From positions 178,171,782 through 178,235,781 of the forward strand of contig OZ024743.1 in the NCBI GenBank assembly GCA_964016885.1: a stretch of DNA of 64,000 bases, read 5' to 3'. Of the stretch, positions 42,385-54,252 are shown one piece after another (position 1 is the stretch's first letter; every line of letters begins with the position of its first letter). Under the pieces are notes generated by a model. That model saw only the letters and a program-made list of their open reading frames with translations, was not told the origin of the DNA and did no database searches. The DNA comes from Eledone cirrhosa (taxonomy: Eukaryota > Mollusca > Cephalopoda > Octopoda > Eledonidae). The position numbers were made by a program, and so were the translations under genes.

Positions 42385-42793
42385 GAATATAAATATACAC
42401 ACAGTTAGTAAGGTACTTAATACATTAGTAGAGTGTAAACATCATGTTTAATATAGAAATGGCTTCCACATGACTTCAACTGTGTCACTCTTCTGAGTAT
42501 ATATATATATAGTTGTGTATAGTGGTAGCTATGGTGCTTCCATAGGCGGTATGCCAAAATTAGCACTCGATATTCATCAGAGTAGAGTGTAGATATTATA
42601 AAGGAAACGAAAAATCAGTGATGCATCTGGACTTAGTTTATTTTGTGTTACAAATGTTTCGCCGGCATGTAGCTCGAGTCATGGTCCTTGTATGGATCTG
42701 GCTGATTCTACTTCTGCGGGTTCTTTCAGACACGGGTGCTACGTCCGGAGCAAATTATATATATATATATATATATAGTCCTCGTCAGAGCAA

Positions 42794-42894
42794 GGTGTGA
42801 CATGGCCATCTGTGGCTAGACTTTCTTCCCGGCGTGGACAACCTGTCTAACCCATGCAAGCATGAAAAAATGGACGCTAAATGGTGATGATGAT
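42794..42894 (+). mobile_element. LINE/SINE 3' tail fragment, right arm
   Basis: Mirror of 26,900-27,000: TGTCTAACCCATGCAAGCAT, then ATGGACGCTAAATGGTGATG and GATGAT tail. Confidence 0.65.
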
Positions 42895-43396
42895 ACAATC
42901 TACTACTATTCCAGGAAAGAAAATTCCTTTATTATTAGCTCCCTGAACTTGTCCATCCTATTCCTATTCTCTATATCCATATTTGACAATGACTTTACTT
43001 GGATAGTAACCTTTCCAAGTTTTTACTAATAATGACAACACATTTACCTGATTTTTTTTTATCCCAAGTGACTTGTAGGGACCCTTATACACAAAAAATT
43101 AGAATACACAGCAAACCCCCCAATTTACATATCAAAATTAGCTAGGCGCAAGTAATTGAAAAGTTATACATACAGATATTAAATAAAAAAAATTCTAACC
43201 ATCCTAAAACTAAAAGGCCCATCTGAGGGCTCAAATAAATTGCTACGGCTGTCGTTTGTGGGGGCCCCCACTATAAGACTCTTGGTGCAATTTCCTCTGC
43301 CTTAAATTAGGCCCTGGATATGTGTACAGAAGATTTCTTCCAGAGAGATTGAGAGTTAGAAAGAGATAAAGAGGAAGAATTGACTCCATTATTAGA
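42895..43396. other. Gene-free repeat-like DNA, right arm
   Basis: Mirror of 26,398-26,899. It includes GGGGGCCCCCACTATAAGAC and the CTTCCAGAGAGATTGAGAG segment. Confidence 0.4.
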
Positions 43397-43514
43397 GTGA
43401 TACTTTTTTTTTCAACCTCAAAATGATGAAAGGCACAAAGTTGAGCTCGACCGAATTTGAACGCAAACAGAGTCGGAATGAATACCACAAAGCCTTCTAT
43501 CTGACGTTCAAACA
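43397..43514 (-). mobile_element. tRNA-derived SINE fragment, right arm
   Basis: Mirror of 26,280-26,397, one visible change in the homopolymer (TTTTTTTTTCAACC against GTTGATAAAAAAAG). Confidence 0.7.
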
Positions 43515-44003
43515 ACTCAACTCTGTCATTTCGCCACCTTTTTATGATGTTAATACATCAATATATGAGATTGTCTGAGAAAAGGCTTCTCTAATTTCAT
43601 CCTATATAAATTAGATATGAATCTGCTAATGACAAAAACATTTTTCTTTAAAATTTCATCATCTTAATCATAGTCTAAAACTGCGAAAATTTCCATTCAT
43701 TATCAAAAATGTATGCGAAAACAATTTTGGAGGTGTTATTAAACTGATGTTATTTATCCCAGAAATAAATGGTAGATTGGGCTTGCTCATTAGCATCTAT
43801 GTGTTTATGTGACTGATGAAAGACTGGGTGATGATAATCTAACATTCACTACACTTGTGGGTACAATCTACATACACACATGCGCGTCAGTGTGTTGAAA
43901 CAATTATAGTATATATATATAAATCAGGATGGACTCAGTTTGAAACTGGTTTGACATTACTCAACAGAGTACTCGATACTTGGGGTAGTAGAGTATGGTT
44001 ATA

Positions 44004-44111
44004 TTATAAAGAGTTGGGACCCCGATGGCTGAGCTCTTGCCGTTTCAACAGCTAGTTCCAGGCAGACTGGAACCAGCTGTTGAAACGGCAAGAGCTCAGC
44101 TGTCGGCGTCC
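44004..44111. repeat. Long hairpin repeat, right arm
   Basis: Mirror of 25,683-25,790, with arms CCCCGATGGCTGAGCTCTTG… and …CAAGAGCTCAGCTGTCGGCG. The minus-strand frame at the left-arm copy and the plus-strand frame here (43,855-44,055) are by-products. Confidence 0.8.
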
Positions 44112-44184
44112 TGACTCTTTATAATATATATATATACATATACCTATTACTAAAATTCCGCTTAAACACACACACACAATATTA

Positions 44185-44922
44185 TCTATATATCTAAAAC
44201 AGAGAATGTCTGACTGTCTGTCTGACTCCCTAAAACTCGAGAACCACCAAACCGATTGTTTTCAAACTTTACACATGTAATACTTATGGTCATGTGAGTG
44301 TTTTGAGCAAATAATATTCCAAATTTTCAATGCCCTGGGGACCGCATTAGGCGCCGTTTAGCGATCTCTCTATAATCTGTCTGTATGTCTGGCTGTTTGC
44401 ATTACGACTTTATGACACTATCTCTGTATGTGTGTGTGTGTGTGTATATGTATATATATAGTGTGTGTGTGTATATATATATCTATAGTGTGTAAGGTTT
44501 TTTAGAAATATTTACTTCTGCGTTCACAGATTGATTTTTTTTTAGTTTCAGAAGGTGCCGTTAAGGGTGAAAGCAGCGATTCTTTGATTAAACTTTAATC
44601 TCTTATTTTAATATATATATTCGTGTACAGGTATTTTTGCATACACAAAAACAAAATATAAACAAACAAGGCCAGCGATTACATAGTCAACGGTTCGGAA
44701 ATCATATGCATCACTGACGAGTTTATTCCTTACATTTTACTCTCAGGCACCCAATTAAGTTAAACCCCTGGTAATTTACGACAAATGTTTTTCATAAGCA
44801 CAAAATGTAGACACCATCCCCAGGCCGAGGTATCCAGTACTTCTCTGTACCGTTTCAGAAAGGAGGGATAAACATGCCAATCTATTATTAGAATCCCGAG
44901 CAACACCAGGCCATTCTGCTAG
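44185..44922 (+). mobile_element. Non-autonomous Helitron, right arm
   Basis: Plus-strand mirror of 24,872-25,609: TCTATATATCTAAAACAGAG to CCATTCTG+CTAG. Its 3' end reads AGCAACACCAGG, one base different from the left arm and from the second partial copy at 45,542-45,721 (AGCAACGCCAGG). Confidence 0.8.
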
Positions 44923-45541
44923 TATATAGATATAGTTACTAGGGAAGGATAGGAAATAACCTGGCATTGGGAATGATAAGGAATAACCTGGCCTAAGGAA
45001 GAATAAGAAATAACCTGGCATTGGGAAGAATAAGGAATAACCTGGCATTGGGAAGGATAAGGAATAACCTGGCCTAGGGACGGATAAGAAATAACCTGGC
45101 GTTGGGAAGGATAAGGAATAACCTGGTATTGGGAAGGATAAGGAATAACTTGACCTAGGGACGGATAATAAATAACCTGGCATTTGGGAAGGATAAGGAA
45201 TAACCTGGCATTGGGAAGGATAAGGAATAACCTGGTCTAGGGAAGGATAATGAATAACTTGAACTAGAGACGGATAAGAAATAACCTGGCATTGGGAAGG
45301 ATAAGGAATAACCTGGCATTGGGAAGCATAAGGAATAACCTGGCCTAAGGAAGGATAAGGAATAACTGGCCTAGGGAAGGATAATAAATAACCTGGCATT
45401 GGGAAGGATAAGGAATAACCTGGTCTAGGGAAGGATAAGAAATAACCTGGCATTGGGAAGGATGAGGAATAACCTGGTCTAGGGAAGGATAAGAAATAAT
45501 CTGGCGTTGGGAAGGATAAAGAATAACCTGGCCTAGGGACG
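44743..45541. repeat. 799-bp tandem duplication, copy 1
   Basis: Starts TCAGGCACCCAATTAAGTTA at 44,743 and recurs at 45,542. It covers the Helitron 3' end plus about 600 bp of the array. The left arm has this flank only once. Confidence 0.85.
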
Positions 45542-46340
45542 TCAGGCACCCAATTAAGTTAAACCCCTGGTAATTTACGACAAATGTTTTTCATAAGCAC
45601 AAAATGTAGACACCATCCCCAGGCCGAGGTATCCAGTACTTCTCTGTACCGTTTCAGAAAGGAGGGATAAACATGCCAATCTATTATTAGAATCCCGAGC
45701 AACGCCAGGCCATTCTGCTAGTATATAGATATAGTTACTAGGGAAGGATAGGAAATAACCTGGCATTGGGAATGATAAGGAATAACCTGGCCTAAGGAAG
45801 AATAAGAAATAACCTGGCATTGGGAAGAATAAGGAATAACCTGGCATTGGGAAGGATAAGGAATAACCTGGCCTAGGGACGGATAAGAAATAACCTGGCG
45901 TTGGGAAGGATAAGGAATAACCTGGTATTGGGAAGGATAAGGAATAACTTGACCTAGGGACGGATAATAAATAACCTGGCATTGGGAAGGATAAGGAATA
46001 ACCTGGCATTGGGAAGGATAAGGAATAACCTGGCCTAAGGAAGGATAAGAAATAACCTGGCATTGGGAAGGATAAGGAATAACCTGGTCTAGGGAAGGAT
46101 AATGAATAACTTGAACTAGAGACGGATAAGAAATAACCTGGCATTGGGAAGGATAAGAAATGACCTGGCATTGGGAAGGATAAGGAATAACTGGCCTAGG
46201 GAAGGATAATAAATAACCTGGCATTGGGAAGGATAAGGAATAACCTGGTCTAGGGAAGGATAAGAAATAACCTGGCATTGGGAAGGATGAGGAATAACCT
46301 GGTCTAGGGAAGGATAAGAAATAATCTGGCGTTGGGAAGG
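45542..46340. repeat. 799-bp tandem duplication, copy 2
   Basis: Second copy. The junction reads GCCTAGGGACG|TCAGGCACCC, joining an array unit to Helitron sequence. The end within the array is approximate because units are alike. Confidence 0.75.
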
Positions 46341-48112
46341 ATAAGGAATAACCTGGCCTAGGGACGGATAAGAAATAACCTGGCATTGGGAAGGATAAGA
46401 AATAACCTGGCATTGGGAAGGATAAGGAATAACCTGGCCTAGGGAAGGATAATAAATAACCTGGCATTGGGAAGGATAAGGAATAACCTGGCCTAAGGAA
46501 GTATAAGGAATATCCTGGCATTGGGAAGTATAAGGAATAACCTGGCCTAGGGACGGGTAAGAAATAACCTGGCATTGGGAAGGATAAGGAATAACCTGGC
46601 ATTGGGAAGGATAAGGAATAACCTGGCCTAAGGGAGGATAAGGAATATCCTGGCATTGGGAAGGATAAAGAATAACCTGACCTAGGGACGGCTAAGAAAT
46701 AACCTGGCATTGGGAAGAATAAGGAATAACCTGGCATTGGGATGGATAAGGAATAACCTGGTCTAGGGACGGATAAGAAATAACCTGGCATTGGGAAGAA
46801 TAAATAGTAAACTGGCATTGGGAACGATACGGAATAACCTGGCCGAAGGACGGATAAGAAATAACCTAGCAGTGAAAGGATAAGGAATAACCTGGCATTG
46901 GGAAGGATAAGGAATAACCTGGCCTAGGGAAGGATAATAAATAACCTGGCATTGAGAAGGATAAGGAATAACCTGGTATAGGGAAGGATAAGAAATAATC
47001 TGGCGTTGGGAAGGATAAGGAATAACCTGGCCTAGGGACGGATAAGAAATAACCTGGCATTGGGAAGGATAAGGAATAACCTGGCATTGGGAAGGATACG
47101 GAATAACCTGGCCGAGGGACGGATAAGAAATAACCTATCAGTGGGAAGGATAAGGAATAACCTGGCATTGGGAAGGATAAGGAATAACCTGGCTTTGGGA
47201 AGGATAAGGAATAACCTGGCATTGGGAAGGATAAGGAATAACCTGGCCTAAGGAAGGATAAGAAATAACCTGGCATTGGGAAGGATAAGGAATAACCTGG
47301 TCTAGGGAAGGATAATGAATAACTTGAACTAGAGACGGATAAGAAATAACCTGGCATTGGGAAGGATAAGAAATGACCTGGCATTGGGAAGGATAAGGAA
47401 TAACTGGCCTAGGGAAGGATAATAAATAACCTGGCATTGGGAAGGATAAGGAATAACCTGGTCTAGGGAAGGATAAGAAATAACCTGGCATTGGGAAGGA
47501 TGAGGAATAACCTGGTCTAGGGAAGGATAAGAAATAATCTGGCGTTGGGAAGGATAAGGAATAACCTGGCCTAGGGACGGATAAGAAATAACCTGGCATT
47601 GGGAAGGATAAGGAATAACCTGGCATTGGGAAGGATAAGGAATAACCTGGCCTAGGGAAGGATAATAAATAACCTGGCATTGGGAAGGATAATAAATAAC
47701 TTGGCATTGGGAAGGATAAGGAATAACCTGGCCTAGGGACGGATAAGAAATAACCTGGCATTGGGAAGGATAAGGAATAACCTGGCCTAAGGAAGTATAA
47801 GGAATATCCTGGCATTGGGAAGTATAAGGAATAACCTGGCCTAGGGACGGGTAAGAAATAACCTGGCATTGGGAAGGATAAGGAATAACCTGGCATTGGG
47901 AAGGATAAGGAATAACCTGGCCTAAGGGAGGATAAGGAATATCCTGGCATTGGGAAGGATAAAGAATAACCTGACCTAGGGACGGCTAAGAAATAACCTG
48001 GCATTGGGAAGAATAAGGAATAACCTGGCATTGGGATGGATAAGGAATAACCTGGTCTAGGGACGGATAAGAAATAACCTGGCATTGGGAAGAATAAATA
48101 GTAAACTGGCAT
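45718..48112. repeat. About 1.29-kb higher-order duplication inside right minisatellite
   Basis: The characteristic junction text encoding MPVYYLFFPMPG occurs ending at 46,818 and again at 48,112 (offset 1,294), with the unusual unit CTAGCAGTGAAAGGATAAGG nearby at both. The left arm has this junction once (23,478). Exact edges cannot be fixed by eye. Confidence 0.7.
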
Positions 48113-49659
48113 TGGGAACGATACGGAATAACCTGGCCGAAGGACGGATAAGAAATAACCTAGCAGTGAAAGGATAAGGAATAACCTGGCATTGGGAAGG
48201 ATAAGGAATAACCTGGCCTAGGGAAGGATAATAAATAACCTGGCATTGAGAAGGATAAGGAATAACCTGGTATAGGGAAGGATAAGAAATAATCTGGCGT
48301 TGGGAAGGATAAGGAATAACCTGGCCTAGGGACGGATAAGAAATAACCTGGCATTGGGAAGGATAAGGAATAACCTGGCATTGGGAAGGATACGGAATAA
48401 CCTGGCCGAGGGACGGATAAGAAATAACCTATCAGTGGGAAGGATAAGGAATAACCTGGCATTGGGAAGGATAAGGAATAACCTGGCTTTGGGAAGGATA
48501 AGGAATAACCTGGCATTGGGAAGGATAAGGAATAACCTGGTCTAGGGAAGGATAAGAAATAATCTGGCGTTGGGAAGGATAAGGAATAACCTGGCCTAGG
48601 GACGGATAAGAAATGACCTGGCATTGGGGGGAAGGATAAGGAATAACCTGGCATTGGGAAGGATAAGGAATAACCTGGCCTAGGGACGGATAAGAAATAA
48701 CCTGGCTTTGGGAAGGATAAGGAATAACCTGGCATTGGGAAGGATAAGGAATAACCTGGCCTAAGGGAGGATAAGGAATATCCTGGCATTGGGAAGGATA
48801 AGGAATAACCCGGCCTAGGGACGGCTAAGAAATAACCTGGCATTGGGAAGAATAAGGAATAACCTGGCATTGGCAAAGATAAGGAATAACCTGGTCTAGG
48901 GACGGATAAGAAATAACCTGGCATTGGGAAGAATAAAAAGTAACCTGGCATTGGGAAGGATACAGAATAACCTGGCCTAGGGCAGGCTAATGAATAATTT
49001 GGCCTAGGGACGGATAATAAATAACCTGGCATTGGGAAGGATAAGGAATATCTTGGCATTGGGAAGGATAAGGAATAACCTGGTCTAGGGAAGGATAAGG
49101 AATAACTTGACCTAGGGACGGATAAGAAATAAACTGGCCTAGGGACGGATAAGAAATAACCTGGCATTGGGAAGGATAAGGAATAACCTGGCATTGGGTA
49201 GGGTAAGGAATAACCTGGCCTAGGGACGGATGAGAAATAACCTGGCATTGGGAAGGATAAGGAATAACCTGACATTGGGAAGGATAAGGAATAACCTGGT
49301 CTAGGGAAGGATAAGGAATAACCTGGCCTAGGGACGGATAAGAAATAACCTGGCATTGGGAAGGATAAGGAATAACCTGGCCTAAGAAAGGATAAGGAAT
49401 AACCTGGCATTGGGAAGGATAAGGAATAACGACGACAACCACGACAACCGTTATAAATCTATCTGGATACAGAGAAATATTGCTATTGATTTTATTCATT
49501 CTATCCAGTGACAGAAACAGTGGCTGTAGTAGTGAGATGGTGCATGAATTTATTTAGTTTTACCTGTCAACAGGTAAAAATAAGTAATTTTTCTTTCTAG
49601 AGTTGACGATAGCAAACTATCGTTTTAGATATATTAAAGTATCAAATAAACTGAATGGG

Positions 49660-49661
<2 letters not shown>

Positions 49662-49711
<50 letters not shown>
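49662..49711. repeat. (TA)n microsatellite, right arm
   Basis: Shorter counterpart of 21,838-21,932. Flanks ATGGGTATATATAC and ACTTGGGGAGGGT. Confidence 0.95.
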
Positions 49712-49712
<1 letters not shown>

Positions 49713-50188
49713 TTGGGGAGGGTTATATTTGTGTAATATTGCCAGAATTAATAACAGAACACACTCACTGTTTGGTTGGTTTTCGCTTCTGTGTCTTTTA
49801 TATCGGTAATCTAATTTATTCGGTCCTCGATGTTGCCATTGACTGACCGACGGTCAAAAATAATACAGATATAATATAGACACAAACACATATATATAGT
49901 TTATCATAAATCTTTCGTTGCACATCTGCAACATCGTCAGTGGTGCTATTGTTTCCTCCCGTTGCATTGTATGTCTACGCCATTTTTATTTAGTCTGTCT
50001 ATATATTTATTTATTTATTTGCTTGTTCGTTTATTTTATTTTGTCTTCTTTGCGCATGCGTTTACGTGTGTGTATTGTGTTTTGTTTGATGTCTGTTCGT
50101 GATTGGGTGACTAGTGTGTGTTTATATGTTTGTTGTTATTGTGCTTGTGTATGTATTTATTTATTTATTTATCTATTTATTTATTTAT
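49712..50188 (-). mobile_element. Penelope 3' region / terminal repeat candidate, right arm
   Basis: Mirror of 21,361-21,837. Confidence 0.45.
49913..49940 (-). ncRNA. Hammerhead-like hairpin, right arm
   Basis: Mirror of 21,609-21,636: on plus, TTTCGTTGCACATCTGCAAC then ATCGTCAG. Same extra base before stem II. Confidence 0.45.
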
Positions 50189-50404
50189 TTATACTTCTCT
50201 TAGGTCAGTGTTGTTTGTTTTGGTGTTGTTGTTATTCCATTCATTCTTTCTGTTTAGTCTTGGCCTTCTAAGTTCTATTTCACTGGCCTCTCTGATTTGC
50301 CTATCTGTTGGGTCATTTCTATGTTTAGATATTATTCTAATTTCTATGTTGTCTATGTTACCGTCGTGTTGTTGTCTGGCATGTTCGTATAGTACTGACC
50401 CGTT

Positions 50405-52291
50405 TTATCGTCCTTTTAGTTCCCCCCAGTGTTGGTCTATCCTTTCACCTATGCTACGAGCTGTCTCATCTCTGTATGTTGTTGTCATGTTTCTGCAAGT
50501 ACCCTCTGTACATCTTATGCTATAGACTACGTTTCTAGTTTTACAGTTTATCCGGGGGTTTACCTTACATATGATACATTTCCTATTAGTACAGTGGGTT
50601 TTCTTAAAACAGTAGGTTTTGCTGATCAGGGATTTTATGGTGGTTCCTGGCTTTTCTACCACCTTAATCTTTAAGTGGGTCTTTCTCAGGGCCTTTCTAC
50701 ACTGGTTAGCTAATTTCCCTTCAGGGGTAGCGTCCACAAACATGACACTCTGGTATCTCTGGTTGTCGTACCATGAGGTGGCTTTCCCTATCTTATGTCT
50801 AGCCCTATCTAAGCTATTCCATGATTTGCTCCTGTATAATGGGCAAATTCCTTTCATGTCCAGTTCTATGAGGGTCTTATACTTCTCCATGGCTCCTTCG
50901 TATACTCTGACTCTGTCTCTTTGGTTGTAGCCAGAGAACTGCATGCGGTTGATGAAGTGTTGGATGTGTCTTTCCATTTCTGTTGGGTCGCACATGCGGG
51001 ACACATTCTTCATCACTCGTACCAAATCTGCGATCAGAATACTAAACTTAGCGCTACTGGACATTGCTGAGTTTTTGAGTATCAGGTATTTGGAGGCCAT
51101 GGGTTTAGCATAGTGTGAGTGGAGAATTTGGGCTCTCTCGTCTATAGTGTTAATCCAGAGTTCCGTGTCTAATACAGGTAGTCTATTGTTAGGGTGTTTG
51201 GAAGGGAAGTCGATAGTTACAGTTATACTCTGGTGTATGGAATTAGCTATCTGCTGGATGCTTTCGATTGTGCTACGTTCTAAATCAAACTTGTTAGTGC
51301 TCTCTAGTGGGGATGTTCTTATAACTATATTGATATCGTCTACATAACGAGAGTACATGATGAGGTCTATGGAGCTCTCATTAAGGAGATCTTTAAGTCT
51401 CCTTTCCCACCATACCATGAAAAGGTTGGCAACATCACCAGCTATGCTGACGCCAATGGCTGCTCCCTCATTTTGGGTGTAGATCTCGTTGAACTTAAAT
51501 ATGTGGCCCTTTAGGGTAGTTTTGATACTAGCCCCTATTGCATGTGCGACCATTTTTCTTACCTGGTCATTGTTTTGGGGGGTCCGTATGGCTTTGGTCC
51601 ACCCAATCCACCTTCCCATGTGAGTCTTTTTTGCCATTGAGGTTATGGTGGGGGGTCTACCTCTTATGGGTCTACTAGGGCAGAAACGTCTAAGGTCATG
51701 GCTATCTAGGTAGTCAGTGTCGTAGGTAAGTCTAAGTAGGAGGCCCAGTTCGCCTGTGTCGACGTCGCAGAACTCCACCTCACTCTCAATGATCATCTCC
51801 ACACATTTTTTCACAGCAAAATCAATGTTAATGGATGGGTTCAGTGACACCACATCCATGCTGCCTATTATGCAGTTGGATAGGTTCTTGTTTTTGTTGC
51901 ACTCACTGATTCTGCTGAGGAGGTCCTCTGTACTGTCACATACATCCGGGGACATCTTGATTATGGGGCGTATAACCATTGAGAGGAAGTAGGAGATCCT
52001 GTAGTTGTTAGCTATATTAGCTCCGCACACGGGTCTTGTTGGTGGTCCTGTTGTCGGGTCGTCAACTGCCTTGTGGTCTTTGCGGAGCCCATACAAGGGT
52101 GGTATGCCATTGTTGGACGCCTGGAAGTTGTTGGCAGTGCGTCTGCTTGGCTTTAGGATGTCAGTCCACATCATGATGTGAGCGTTGAGGATTTTCTCTC
52201 TCCCATCATGTGTTTGTTGTGCAATTTCGCTCGTGTTGGTGATGTGGGGCTGCATAGCCTTGATATAGTTCGGCATGCTATCTATTGACAT
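50405..52291 (-). pseudogene. Penelope-like reverse transcriptase plus truncated GIY-YIG, right arm
   Basis: 628 codons. It is five longer than the left copy only because an ATT codon there is ATG here, giving an earlier start (MSIDSMPNYI). YVDD, the Cys cluster and the first half of the nuclease are unchanged apart from D for G in TYRDETARSIG, which alters the G of the Y-x-G motif. The C-terminal nuclease half lies past the stop, down to 50,189. Confidence 0.85.
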
Positions 52292-52320
52292 CCTACCGGA
52301 CTTATCCGTGGGTAGACATA

Positions 52321-52545
52321 CTACCTCACCATCCCTTGTGCGCTGCTGAGGCTAACCCAGCCTTCTACAGGTTTCCTCCCAAGTTGTTGGGCCTCTGGTC
52401 TGCTCTGTCTCTTAGTATACCGGTCTACTATTTGTCTAATCTTATTTGTAGCTATGGTGAACTGTGCCTCTGTCTCGTCATCTATTTGTTGTGGCATGCA
52501 AACTCTTTTATTAAAGGATAACCTCGTAGGGTAGATATTACCCAT
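52321..52545 (-). pseudogene. Penelope-like element N-terminal frame, right arm
   Basis: Mirror of 19,004-19,228, ending SSAQGMVR before the stop; the left arm has SRAQGMVS. The continuing VCLPTDKSGR block is one base out of frame. Confidence 0.7.
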
Positions 52546-52638
52546 CTTATATCTTTTGTCAGCTGGGTTGAAAAATAGTTTCTCTAAGGGGTTGTCATTA
52601 TATCTATCATCATAGTCGTGTGTGTTGCTATTATTGTT

Positions 52639-53299
52639 ATCAGAACACTTCGTGAAACATAAGTATTACATGTGTAAAGTTTGCAAACAGTCGGTTTGGG
52701 GCTTCTCTACAATACTAAACGGTAAAATAGTAACTTTTGTTCTCGTAAAGGCACGTAAGTAAACAAAAACTGAAGCTATTATAGCGATGATTTTCTTTAC
52801 CGGCTTTAATTTTTAGTGTTGTGTGAAGTATATAACCTGCAAACCTGATTTTTGAATCGCAGCAGGGTCGACTTTGTTTCACTCGCTCCACTAAAAGTTG
52901 GATTTTCTTTCCTCACGGTATGAAGAAGAGACTGACTAATATATAGTTACCGGCTTTCATTTTTAGTGTTGCGTGAAATATATAACCGCCTTAGGTAAGC
53001 TTAGTATTGCTGACGTAATGCAGACAGTCAGACATACAGACAGATATTATAAGGGTGCGACGTTATATGTATGTATCTACCTAAAAAGAGAAACACAGAA
53101 TTATAGAGCGAGATTGCTAAATCGCCTGATGCGGTCCCTAAGGCATTGAAAATTTGAAATTTGTTTTGTTCAGAACACTCCCTGAAACATAAATATTACA
53201 TGTGTAAAGTTTGAAAACAGTCGATTGGGTGGTTCTCGAGTTTTAGGGATTCGAACTCACACACACACAGACAGACATCCTCAGTTTTATATATATAGA
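52639..53299 (-). mobile_element. Helitron fragment, right arm
   Basis: Mirror of 18,250-18,910. The TC start lies at 53,299-53,298 on the minus strand next to the hammerhead-like motif. Confidence 0.6.
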
Positions 53300-53301
53300 T
53301 A

Positions 53302-53343
53302 TTTCGAAGGTACTGTACTGTTTTTTCAGTACGTCCTCATCAG
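53302..53343 (-). ncRNA. Hammerhead-like ribozyme core, right arm
   Basis: Mirror of 18,206-18,247 with no visible change. Confidence 0.5.
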
Positions 53344-53542
53344 ATAAAATACATGAATTGATGTATGACATACCTCAACTGTCTTGATAGTTCAATTCCA
53401 GTATTGGCAGTACTGGAATTGAAATTAGGCTGCTCAGCCGTTAATATGCATAAGCTGTTAATATGCATAAACTGCTACAAGGATAAAGGAGACGCCCTAG
53501 ATAGGAATAACTATAGAGGCATTAAATTAATCCACCAGGTCA

Positions 53543-53660
53543 CGCCGAGGTTAACTTTGCCTTTCATCCTTACGGGGGGGGGGGGGGGGTCCGATAAAAT
53601 AAAGTACCAGTAATGAACTGGGTAATTGCTGGCCTTGTGCCTAAAGTAGAAACAATTATT
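53543..53660 (+). mobile_element. SINE body at outer palindrome junction
   Basis: Begins exactly at the junction with CGCCGAGGTTAACTTTGCCT, missing its tRNA-like head, and includes a poly-G run of about 15 before TCCGATAAAATAAAGTACCA. It ends AAAGTAGAAACAATTATT. Confidence 0.85.
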
Positions 53661-54054
53661 TTCTATTTATTTAATCAATATAAATGTCTGAAGAGACATA
53701 GTAAGCCATGATAGAGTAGTACTTCTTGCAGTTGAGAAACAAAATAACAAGATATACTGAGAAGTCTTCTTCACCCACTTTTTCCTGAGAGGGTCATGGG
53801 GACAGTTGCTATTTCTCTGAATTGAGAGAACAAGGTATCATCATCATCATCATTTTATGTCCACTTTTCCCTGCTTGCAAGGGTGTATGTGAATATAAAA
53901 CTATAAAATTGAATTTTTTTTAAATTAAATAAAATAGGGAAGGATAATACAAGGCAAAATAAGCATATAAAAACTGGGAAGCAAGAGAAGCTGTCATCAA
54001 TAGAATTGTGTTTCTTTATTGAGATAATGAGAACTATACCACCCCATTCTTCGT
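53661..54054. other. Gene-free DNA with a LINE-tail relic
   Basis: 53,837-53,885 has ATCATCATCATCATTTTATG and TCCACTTTTCCCTGCTTGCA, a reverse LINE tail. The rest is unremarkable. Confidence 0.5.
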
Positions 54055-54252
54055 TTAACCCTTTAGCATATAAACCAGCCAGAATTATCTCACTTCTTTC
54101 TGTTCAAACCAGCCATAACTTGCCACTCATACTGATGCTAAGGTATTGTTCTCAAAATAAATAGTATCAAAATTTCATAGCTTCAATATTATGTGAGATA
54201 AAGCCTTTACTACGGAAATACAACAGTATATATATAATGTAAATGCTAAAGG
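54055..54252. mobile_element. MITE with TTAACCCTTTAGCAT-type ends
   Basis: Starts TTAACCCTTTAGCATATAAA and ends AAATGCTAAAGG; the ends are short inverted repeats. The same element occurs in the palindrome spacer (34,667-34,865), and its terminal text appears alone at 61,365-61,382. A TTAA start is compatible with piggyBac-type insertion. Confidence 0.65.

Larger units (their letters stand above)
44942..49430. repeat. 27-bp minisatellite, right arm (about 160 units)
   Basis: Reverse-complement array of the unit TGGCATTGGGAAGGATAAGG + AATAACC. At about 4.5 kb it is 1.8 kb longer than the left array. It is interrupted at 45,542-45,740 by a second copy of its own Helitron flank. Long minus-strand frames (for example 48,160-49,410 and 45,718-46,818) translate the repeat and are not genes. 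Confidence 0.95.
50189..52638 (-). mobile_element. Penelope-like retroelement, right arm
   Basis: Mirror of 18,911-21,360 with the same frameshift and the same TAA (50,405-50,407 on plus), so both lesions predate the duplication. Its start is fused to the same Helitron fragment. Confidence 0.85.
35263..53542 (-). repeat. Giant palindrome, right arm
   Basis: About 18.3 kb, the reverse complement of 18,007-34,528, longer mainly through extra minisatellite (44,942-49,430) with internal duplications. It ends at AGGTCA (53,542), after which the left-arm LINE sequence is replaced by a SINE body. Confidence 0.95.
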
